Shown here: positions 19,866-26,163 of the stretch, piece by piece
Layout: every line of letters starts with the position of its first letter
Position numbering within the stretch: the first letter of the stretch is position 1
The notes under the pieces: generated by a model
Told to the model about the DNA's origin: nothing
Seen by the model: only the letters and a program-made list of their open reading frames with translations
Databases searched by the model: none
Assembly (NCBI GenBank): GCA_041917255.1
Contig: JAYRYA010000003.1
Coordinates: forward strand, 124,001 to 188,000
DNA from: Zoogloea sp041917255
GTDB taxonomy: Bacteria > Pseudomonadota > Gammaproteobacteria > Burkholderiales > Rhodocyclaceae
DNA length: 64,000 nt
Reading direction: 5' to 3'
Translations under genes and position numbers: made by a program

Positions 19866-19934
19866 GCAGGTCGGACTTCAGTCCGACATCGCTGGTTGTT
19901 CAGGCGGGGTTTGTCGGACTGAAGTCCGACCTAC
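19866..19934. repeat. REPIN-like palindromic repeat pair, copy 1
   Basis: Two GTCGGACT-based REP units face each other: AGGTCGGACTTCAGTCCGAC at about 19868 and TGTCGGACTGAAGTCCGACC ending near 19934. Each arm is itself a small palindrome (GTCGGACT-TC-AGTCCGAC). The same structure recurs at 21714-21788. Such inverted pairs are typical of REPINs mobilised by RAYT transposases; no RAYT gene is in the window. Confidence 0.85.
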
Positions 19935-19963
19935 ACTAGGCGGGCGCCGGTGCAGACTTGGTA

Positions 19964-19991
19964 GTCCGACCCCCAGGCGTGGCAGTCGGAC
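19964..19991. repeat. degenerate REP remnant
   Basis: GTCCGAC-N14-GTCGGAC repeats the core of the neighbouring REPIN in weakened form, 30 bases downstream of it. It looks like a decayed or partial copy. Confidence 0.5.
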
Positions 19992-20007
19992 GTGCAGGGC
20001 TGAAGCG

Positions 20008-20298
20008 TCAGGCTGCGGCGGTGAGGAAGCGCACATCCACCGGGCAGGCCACCAGCGGAGCGGAATCCACCAGCACGGCTTTCAGGTGCGGCGTCTGCAT
20101 GTGGGCGTCGATGGCGGCCTGGCTGGCCCATTCCTCGACGAAGGTGAAGTCGGTGGCGTCGGCGGTGTTGTTGAGCAGCTCGTAGCGGATGCAGCCTTCT
20201 TCCCTGCGGGTCGGCGCCAGCATGCCCAGCAGCAGGGTGCGCAGGGCGTCGATGGTGTCGGGCTTGGCGGTGAAGCGGGCGATGATGTGGATGCTCAT
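20008..20298 (-). CDS. antibiotic-biosynthesis-monooxygenase (ABM) domain protein, putative quinol monooxygenase
   Basis: The 96-residue protein is a single ABM (YgiN-like) dimeric alpha/beta barrel domain: MSIHIIARFTAKPDTIDAL, then TRREEGCIRYELLNN and FTFVEEWASQAAIDAHMQTPHLKA. These are the conserved features of small quinol monooxygenases and heme-degrading relatives. The substrate is not known. It is a stand-alone gene with a GGAGAACACC-type site, 125 bases from the divergent hydrolase gene. Confidence 0.85.
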   Translation of the reverse strand: MSIHIIARFTAKPDTIDALRTLLLGMLAPTRREEGCIRYELLNNTADATDFTFVEEWASQAAIDAHMQTPHLKAVLVDSAPLVACPVDVRFLTAAA

Positions 20299-20423
20299 GG
20301 TGTTCTCCGGAAGGGTTATGGTTTTGGGCCGGCTATTCTAGCCCGGGCGTCCGCGTTGTCATCCGGCGCGGCGGCATGACGTGACAGAATGCGGCTGTTA
20401 TCCGCATCGCTCGAAAGCGCCCC

Positions 20424-21245
20424 ATGTCCGTTCATTCCCTTGCTGTCCATCACCATCCGTCCGCGCGCCCCAATGGCCGGCCGCCGCTGCTGTTCGTCCA
20501 CGGCGCCTACACCAACGCCCAATGCTGGCAGCTGCACTTCGTGCCCTTCTTCAATGAACGGGGTTTCGACTGCTATGCGCTGGATCTGTCCGGCCACGGC
20601 GAGAGCAGCGGGCACGATCGCATCGATGACTTCGGCCTCGACGACTACGCCGACGACGTGGCCCGGGCGGTGGCGGGGCTGCCGGCGCTGCCGGTGCTGA
20701 TCGGCCATTCGATGGGCACCCAGGTGGTGGAGCGCTACCTCACCAGCGGCGGCCAGGCGGCGGGCGTCGTGCTGATGGCGCCGGTGCCGCCTTCGGGCAC
20801 CGGTGGTTCGGCCAGCCGGCTGGCGCTGACCCGGCCGGATTTCTTCGAGGAGCTGCCCAACGCGGTGTCGGGCCGGCCGACGGAGGCGACCTTCCAGGTG
20901 ATGACCGATATCTACTTCTCGCCGGAGATGCCCCACCAGGAGCTGGTGGAGTTTTTGCCGATGATGGAGCGCGAATCGGACCGGGCGGTGGCCGAGATGG
21001 TGGCGCTGCCCTTCCTGCGCACCGGGCGTCGGCCGGCGATACCGGCGCTGGTGATGGGCGGCGGGGTGGATGCGGTGTTCCCGCCGTCGATGCTGTTCTT
21101 CACCACTCTGGCGTGGCGGGCGACGTCGGTCACGGTGCCCGATTGCGGGCACATGCTGATGCTGGATCGCCCCTGGCCGCAAGCGGCGGAAGCCCTGGCG
21201 GGCTGGCTGGAGACGACGTTTCAGGCCCGGTCGAGCATCACGTAA
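20424..21245 (+). CDS. alpha/beta hydrolase
   Basis: The 273-residue protein has a complete alpha/beta-hydrolase triad: oxyanion region LLFVHGAYTNAQCW, nucleophile elbow GHSMGTQ, acid in GGGVDAVFPPS and histidine in DCGHMLMLDRP. The SGHGESSG segment is typical of esterases and lipase-like members. The substrate cannot be told. Its last 25 bases overlap the end of the convergent cupin gene. Confidence 0.85.
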   Translation: MSVHSLAVHHHPSARPNGRPPLLFVHGAYTNAQCWQLHFVPFFNERGFDCYALDLSGHGESSGHDRIDDFGLDDYADDVARAVAGLPALPVLIGHSMGTQVVERYLTSGGQAAGVVLMAPVPPSGTGGSASRLALTRPDFFEELPNAVSGRPTEATFQVMTDIYFSPEMPHQELVEFLPMMERESDRAVAEMVALPFLRTGRRPAIPALVMGGGVDAVFPPSMLFFTTLAWRATSVTVPDCGHMLMLDRPWPQAAEALAGWLETTFQARSSIT

Positions 21246-21583
21246 CGTTTCTCGACGCGCTCGATCACCTCGAAGGTGCCGATGAAACCGGCGGGTATGA
21301 TGCCCGCGTCGCCGGGCCCGAACTCCCGGGCGTTGCCGGCGGTATCGACGATGCGCAGCCGCCCGCTCACCACCTGGAAGAACTCGTGGCGCCCCGGATG
21401 GAAGGCGATCCGCCACGCGCCGGGCTCGCAGGCCCAGTCGCCGATCGACAGGGCGCCATCCTCGGCAGCGTAGCGTTCGGCGGTGAGGCGCAGCGGCGGC
21501 GAACCGATCGCCCGGCCAAGGGCGGGGCGGTCTTCGACAGGTTCGGGGGCAGGGTCGGAAAAATGAATGACGGACGGCGGCAT
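21221..21583 (-). CDS. cupin-domain protein
   Basis: The 120-residue protein matches the small cupin_3 (DUF861-like) family: CEPGAWRIAFHPGRHEFFQV, then SGRLRIVDTAGNAREFGPGD and AGIIPAGFIGTFEV. The metal ligands of this barrel (His and Glu in the HPGRHEFF segment) are present. Enzymes of this type range from ureidoglycine to sugar-phosphate processing; no specific function is given. Its 3' end overlaps the hydrolase gene on the other strand. Confidence 0.8.
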   Translation of the reverse strand: MPPSVIHFSDPAPEPVEDRPALGRAIGSPPLRLTAERYAAEDGALSIGDWACEPGAWRIAFHPGRHEFFQVVSGRLRIVDTAGNAREFGPGDAGIIPAGFIGTFEVIERVEKRYVMLDRA

Positions 21584-21713
21584 GACGAAGCGGAATCCGG
21601 TGGGCAGAATCGGAAAGCCGCGGAGTTTACGCCTTTGCCGCCGACATGGCGCAGCGGGTGGATTCGCTTACAAAAAAGAGGGGCGATCGGGCGATCCGGC
21701 CCCAAGCCGACAT

Positions 21714-21788
21714 CCTGTAGGTCGGACTTCAGTCCGACAAACGCCGCACGATTGACGAGTGGTGTCGGACTGAAGTCCGACCTACAGG
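21714..21788. repeat. REPIN-like palindromic repeat pair, copy 2
   Basis: The outer arms (21714-21739 and 21763-21788) form a perfect 26-bp inverted repeat; the left arm begins CCTGTAGGTCGGACTTCAGT. The loop is 23 bases. The core GTCGGACT-TC-AGTCCGAC is identical to copy 1 at 19866-19934. The element lies in the 278-base gap between the cupin and CheZ-like genes; nothing else is seen there. Confidence 0.9.
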
Positions 21789-21861
21789 CTTGCGCCAAGC
21801 AAGACGGTGGCCGAGAAGCCGTCGCGAGATCGGGCCGCGCAGCAGGCTTATCGGCTGCTGT

Positions 21862-22425
21862 CTAGAAGAGTTCGACGTCGTCGCCTTTGTCCTTCATCTC
21901 GGCCTTGTAGTGCTCCAGGGCTTCCTTCACCGGCATGCCCTGCATCACCGCGTTGAACATCTCGAGCTCTTCGCGGGTGGAATACTTGGCGCGGATCTTC
22001 TCCTGCAGCGCAACCCATTCGAAGGGGTTGTAGAGCTTGCGCTGGTCGGTGACGAGGCTGCCGAGGGCTTCCAGGCTGTGGGACACGTGGGCCAGGCGCT
22101 GACTCAGCTTGTCGTAGAACTGGAAGGCGATGATCGAGCGCTGGACGCGGCCGGCGACTTCGCTGGCGTGGCCGATCAGGGTGGACTTGAGATCGGCGGT
22201 GGCGGGGTTGTCGGGCAGGGATTCGAGGGCCTGGCCCATCATCCGCATGTAGCCGGCCATCGAAGTGAAGGAGTCGGTGAGCACTTCCACCGAGCTGTTG
22301 CCTTCCTTCATCGCCGAATCGATCTGGCCGACGGCCAGCTCGAGCATCAGCACGGTTTCGCGGACCTGGCTCCAGTCCAGGTCGGGGGTGAGGGCGCTGC
22401 TGCCGCGCCGTTCTTCAGCGGTCAT
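21862..22425 (-). CDS. CheZ-like protein, putative receiver phosphatase
   Basis: The 187-residue protein is almost wholly helical and has no recognised name. The segment SIIAFQFYDKLSQRLAHV holds D-x-x-x-Q (D105, Q109), the catalytic pair of CheZ (E. coli ILMAQDFQDLTGQ). The C-terminus (KDKGDDVELF) resembles the acidic, aromatic CheY-binding tail of CheZ. CheZ is about 214 residues. Start at 22425 is chosen for GGAG five bases upstream; an ATG at 22494 adds 23 residues. No chemotaxis genes are nearby. Function is inferred only from motif and tail. Confidence 0.55.
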   Translation of the reverse strand: MTAEERRGSSALTPDLDWSQVRETVLMLELAVGQIDSAMKEGNSSVEVLTDSFTSMAGYMRMMGQALESLPDNPATADLKSTLIGHASEVAGRVQRSIIAFQFYDKLSQRLAHVSHSLEALGSLVTDQRKLYNPFEWVALQEKIRAKYSTREELEMFNAVMQGMPVKEALEHYKAEMKDKGDDVELF

Positions 22426-22437
22426 GAGGGGCTCCGT

Positions 22438-22453
22438 ACATCGTGGACGATGT
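22438..22453. promoter_or_regulatory. palindrome before the CheZ-like gene
   Basis: ACATCGT-GG-ACGATGT is a perfect 7-bp inverted repeat. It lies 12 bases upstream of the CheZ-like start, between it and murB. It may be an operator or an mRNA hairpin; the lack of a T-tract argues against a terminator. Confidence 0.35.
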
Positions 22454-22524
22454 GCGGTTTTCGGCACGGTATCGAAAAGCTTTAGGGCGGACATGCCGCC
22501 GTCGTGGCGGCCGGTGCGATACCC

Positions 22525-23559
22525 TCAGCCGCCGATGAAGACTGGCTCCGGCTCCAGCTCGACGCCGAAGCGGGCGCGCACGTCGGTCCGCACCGCTTCG
22601 CTCGCGGCGCGCACGTCGCTGCCTTGGGCGCCACCGTGATTGACCAGTACCAGTGCTTGCCGCTCATAGCAGCCCACCGGGCCGAGGCGCTTGCCCTTCC
22701 AGCCAGCCTGCTCGATGAGCCAGCCGGCGGCGAGCTTCTGGCTGCCGTCGGGCTGGGGGTAGTGGGGCAGCGTGGGGAAGTCGGCGGCGAGGCGGACGTA
22801 AGCCTCGGCCGAGACCACCGGGTTCTTGAAGAAGCTGCCGGCGTTGCCGATCTCGGCCGGGTCGGGCAGCTTGCGACGGCGGATCGCGATGACCGCGTCC
22901 GACACCTGCAGCGGCGTCGGGTTGGCGATGCCGAGGGCGTCGAGTTCACGGGCCACGTCGGCATAGTTGGTGCGCGGCTGCCATTTTTTGGGCAGACGGA
23001 AGGTGACGGCGGCGATGAGATAACGCCCGGCGCCGGCCTGCTTGAAGAAGCTGTCCCGGTAGCCGAAGTGGCAGTCGCGCTTGTCGAAGCCGACCGTTTT
23101 GCCGGTTTCCAGGTCGTAGGCGCGCAGGCTGTAGCAATGCTCGGCCATCTCGATGCCGTAGGCGCCAATGTTTTGTACCGGCGCGGCGCCCACGGTGCCG
23201 GGGATCAGCGAGAGGTTCTCCAGCCCCGGCCAGCCCATCTCCAGCGTCCAGCGCACGAAATCGTGCCAGTTCTCCCCACCGCCCGCGCGGATGTAGAAGG
23301 CGTCGGCGTCTTCCTGGACGCGGCTCTTGCCGTGGAAGGCGACTTTCAGCACAAGGCCGGGGAAGTCGCCGGCGAGCACCAGATTGGAGCCGCCGCCCAG
23401 CACGAAGCGTTGCAGGCCGGCGACGCGCGGGTCGTCGAGCACCGCGCGGAGCTGGTCCGCCGAATCGACCGCGGCAAACCACGCGGCTCGGGCCGGCAGG
23501 CGCAGGGTGTTGAGGGCGTCGAGGGCGACGTCCTGCTGGAGCAGGTCGGGGGTGGTCAT
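22525..23559 (-). CDS. murB: UDP-N-acetylenolpyruvoylglucosamine reductase
   Basis: MurB reduces UDP-GlcNAc-enolpyruvate to UDP-MurNAc in peptidoglycan synthesis. The 344-residue type I protein has the FAD-binding signature GGGSNLVLAGDF, the IPGTVGAAPVQNIGAYG loop and SFFKNPVVS, with catalytic residues in these segments. ATG overlaps the queF stop by 4 bases, so it is translationally coupled to queF. Confidence 0.95.
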   Translation of the reverse strand: MTTPDLLQQDVALDALNTLRLPARAAWFAAVDSADQLRAVLDDPRVAGLQRFVLGGGSNLVLAGDFPGLVLKVAFHGKSRVQEDADAFYIRAGGGENWHDFVRWTLEMGWPGLENLSLIPGTVGAAPVQNIGAYGIEMAEHCYSLRAYDLETGKTVGFDKRDCHFGYRDSFFKQAGAGRYLIAAVTFRLPKKWQPRTNYADVARELDALGIANPTPLQVSDAVIAIRRRKLPDPAEIGNAGSFFKNPVVSAEAYVRLAADFPTLPHYPQPDGSQKLAAGWLIEQAGWKGKRLGPVGCYERQALVLVNHGGAQGSDVRAASEAVRTDVRARFGVELEPEPVFIGG

Positions 23560-24401
23560 TGGCGGATTTCGGCGAAGTCGGGCGGCGGCGGCAGATCAGG
23601 CGTGCGCCGGGCCGGGTTGATGTCGAGCCCGCCGCGGCGGGTGTAGCGTGCCCACACCGACAGGCTGGCGGGCCGGCACTGGTGCATCACGTCCATGAAG
23701 ATGCGCTCGACGCATTGCTCGTGGAACTCGTTGTGCTGGCGGAAGGACACGATGTAACGCAGCAGGCCCTCGCGGTCGATGGGCGCGCCGCGGTAGCGCA
23801 GCACCACCATCGCCCAGTCCGGCTGGCCGGTGACAAGGCAGTTGGACTTGAGGAGGTGCGAATACAGTGTCTCGCTCACTTCCGGCAGGCTGGCGTCGGC
23901 GCGGAGCAGGCCGGGTGCGGGGGAATACTGGTCGATGGCGATGTCCAGCTCGTCCAGCAGCGTGCCCTTGGGGTAGCCCATCGGGCGCTGGGGGCGGGTG
24001 GACAGGGGCTCGACCCTTACCGCAACCGGCGCGCCGGCGGCGGCCGACAGATCGGCGGTGAGCCGCGCGGCGAGCTCATCGGCGCTTGCGAGCTGGGTCT
24101 GGTTGAAGGAGTTGAGGTAGAGCTTGAACGACTTGGATTCGACCAGGTTGGGCGAATCGGCCGGCACGCGGAACTGCGCCAGTGCCACCACCGGCTTGCC
24201 CTTGGGGTCGAGCCACGAGACTTCGTAGGCGTTCCACAGGTCTTCGCCGACGAAGGGAAGGCGGCCTGGGGCCACGCCGATCTCGTCGCGCTTGCCCTGA
24301 CGGGCGATGGGGAATAGCAATTCGGGCGCGTAGTGCTCGGCGTAGGCGACAGGCTTGCCCAGCGGCGAGGCGTTGGGGTGGGCGGGAATGCGATCAGACA
24401 T
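23556..24401 (-). CDS. queF: NADPH-dependent 7-cyano-7-deazaguanine reductase
   Basis: QueF reduces preQ0 to preQ1 in queuosine synthesis. The 281-residue bimodular form is the E. coli type. It has ESKSFKLYLNSFNQTQ and the catalytic cysteine in HLLKSNCLVTGQPDW. The start at 24401 is chosen because MSDRIPAHPNASPLG matches the family N-terminus; upstream in-frame sequence is non-coding in style. It overlaps murB by 4 bases and begins 8 bases after mltB. Confidence 0.95.
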   Translation of the reverse strand: MSDRIPAHPNASPLGKPVAYAEHYAPELLFPIARQGKRDEIGVAPGRLPFVGEDLWNAYEVSWLDPKGKPVVALAQFRVPADSPNLVESKSFKLYLNSFNQTQLASADELAARLTADLSAAAGAPVAVRVEPLSTRPQRPMGYPKGTLLDELDIAIDQYSPAPGLLRADASLPEVSETLYSHLLKSNCLVTGQPDWAMVVLRYRGAPIDREGLLRYIVSFRQHNEFHEQCVERIFMDVMHQCRPASLSVWARYTRRGGLDINPARRTPDLPPPPDFAEIRQ

Positions 24402-24409
24402 GGTCGTGA

Positions 24410-25603
24410 TCAGGGCTTGCGCAGGGCGGCGAGGAGCTTCTGGCCGGCACGTCCATCGACCGTGTGGCCGAGCCGCTGCTGTTCGCTGCGGATCGCCGCG
24501 CGGCTGGCGTCGCCGAGCATGCCATCGACGCTGCCTATGGCGTAGCCCTTGGCGATCAGCAGGGTTTGTAGCTCCCGGCGCTCGGAGCGGGAGAGGCCGG
24601 CGTCGTCGGTGGGCCACGGGGTGGCGAAGGCGCCGCCGCCCTTGAGGCGGTCGGCCAGGTGGGCGATGGCCAGCGCGTAGCTCTCGGCGGCGTTGTAGCC
24701 GAAGATCACGTCGAAGTTGCGGAACACGATGAAGGCCGGGCCCTTTGGACCGGCGGGCAGCAGCAGGCCGGCGGAATCGGGGCCAATGAGCGGGCTGCCG
24801 TCGATGCGCGTGACGCCGCGCGCCGCCCAGCTGGACAGCGCCTGCTTGTTCTTGCGGCCGGCGCTGCTGGCGTCGAAGCCAGCGGGCAGGCGCACCTCGT
24901 AGCCCCAGGGTTCGCCTTCGCGCCAGCCGGCTTTACGCAGGAAGTTGGCGGTAGAGGCGAGGGCGTCGGGGATGCTGCCGACCAGATCGCGGCGGCCGTC
25001 GCCGTCGTAATCCACCGCCAGACGCAGGAAGGTGGAGGGCATGAACTGGGTGTGGCCGAAGGCGCCGGCCCAGGAGCCGACGAGCTGCTCGGCCTTCACA
25101 TCGCCGGCGTCGACGATCTTCAGGGCGTCGAAGAATTCGCCGCGGAAATAGGCCTGCCGGCGACCGTAGCACGACAGCGTGGACAGCGAGGTGAGCAGTG
25201 GCCGCGCGCCGAAGTTGCGGCCGAAGTTGCTCTCCACGCCCCACACGGCGACCACCGTGGCCGGGTCGACCTTGTAGCGCGCAGATACGTTGGCGAGCAC
25301 CTCGGCCCACTGAGTCTGCATCGCGCGGCCGTCGGCGACGCGCTCATCGTCCACCAGGCCGGCGAGGTAATCCCAGATCGGGGTGCGGAACTCGGGCTGG
25401 TAGTCGAGGAAGTCGAGCACCTTCATGTCGGGCGCGAGGCTGGCGGTGAGGCGGTCGTAGCTGGCGCCGGAGATGCCACGGGCGGCGGCGTCGGTCTTGA
25501 GCCCGGCCACGCAGGGGGCGAAGCGGGCGGGGTCCGGCGCGTCGGCGGCGTGGGCGGTGCAGGCTGCGAGGGCGGTGGCGAGGGCGGCGAAGGTGGATTT
25601 CAT
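24410..25603 (-). CDS. lytic murein transglycosylase B with C-terminal peptidoglycan-binding domain
   Basis: The 397-residue exported protein belongs to the MltB (GH103) family, cutting glycan strands to 1,6-anhydro ends. After a signal peptide (MKSTFAALATALAACTAHAA) it has the catalytic Glu in AVWGVESNFGRNFG and the conserved GAFGHTQFMPSTF. About 60 C-terminal residues (LSRSERRELQTLLIAKGYAI) form a peptidoglycan-binding PG_binding_1 domain. The usual lipobox is absent, so it is probably soluble. Its start shares one base with the DUF2242 stop. Confidence 0.9.
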   Translation of the reverse strand: MKSTFAALATALAACTAHAADAPDPARFAPCVAGLKTDAAARGISGASYDRLTASLAPDMKVLDFLDYQPEFRTPIWDYLAGLVDDERVADGRAMQTQWAEVLANVSARYKVDPATVVAVWGVESNFGRNFGARPLLTSLSTLSCYGRRQAYFRGEFFDALKIVDAGDVKAEQLVGSWAGAFGHTQFMPSTFLRLAVDYDGDGRRDLVGSIPDALASTANFLRKAGWREGEPWGYEVRLPAGFDASSAGRKNKQALSSWAARGVTRIDGSPLIGPDSAGLLLPAGPKGPAFIVFRNFDVIFGYNAAESYALAIAHLADRLKGGGAFATPWPTDDAGLSRSERRELQTLLIAKGYAIGSVDGMLGDASRAAIRSEQQRLGHTVDGRAGQKLLAALRKP

Positions 25604-26115
25604 CAGCGTATGAAGGATTGCATCAGGGCAAAGAAACGCCCGTAGAACTCGGCGTCGGTGACGGTTTCTTCGCCCACCTTGACCAGGGATTCGTTGTTGC
25701 CACCGAAAGGCAGCGACAGGGAGCCGATGCCGGTGACGCTGAGGCCGGTGCTGGCTGCGTTGGCCTTGAGCTCTTCGCGCAGCTGGCGGACGTTGGCGAA
25801 CACCACCGAGCCGTCGCCCTCGGCGAGGCACGACAGGCTGAAGGTGAGCTGGATCTGGGTCTCGCGGTTGGGCTGGAAGAACTTGCGGGCACGCACCTGA
25901 TCCGGCTTGGTCTCGTCGATCAGGTAGCCCTGGCTGAGCAGCGCCCGGCGACCCGCTTCGCAAGCGGGCCCGGGACTGATTTCGAAGGACTGCTCGAAGG
26001 GCGAATCCGGCGTGAAGTGCTCGAGCTTGTAGCTGTCGTCCTTCTTTTTCGACGAGAAGACGCTGCACGCCGACAGGGCAAAAATCAGCAACAGCAAGGG
26101 AATGCGGTGGAACAT
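25603..26115 (-). CDS. DUF2242 family lipoprotein
   Basis: The 170-residue protein begins MFHRIPLLLLIFALSACSVF, a lipoprotein signal with lipobox LSAC. The mature part, including YKLEHFTPDSPFEQSFE, RALLSQGYLID and ETQIQLTFSLSCL, matches the DUF2242 family of betaproteobacterial lipoproteins. Function is unknown. It lies between polA (48 bases upstream) and mltB, so a role in the envelope is likely but unproven. Confidence 0.8.
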   Translation of the reverse strand: MFHRIPLLLLIFALSACSVFSSKKKDDSYKLEHFTPDSPFEQSFEISPGPACEAGRRALLSQGYLIDETKPDQVRARKFFQPNRETQIQLTFSLSCLAEGDGSVVFANVRQLREELKANAASTGLSVTGIGSLSLPFGGNNESLVKVGEETVTDAEFYGRFFALMQSFIR

Positions 26116-26163
26116 CCGGAGGCTTTCAAGAAATGCGGGGGCGGCGGGCGCCTGGGCTGCGGC

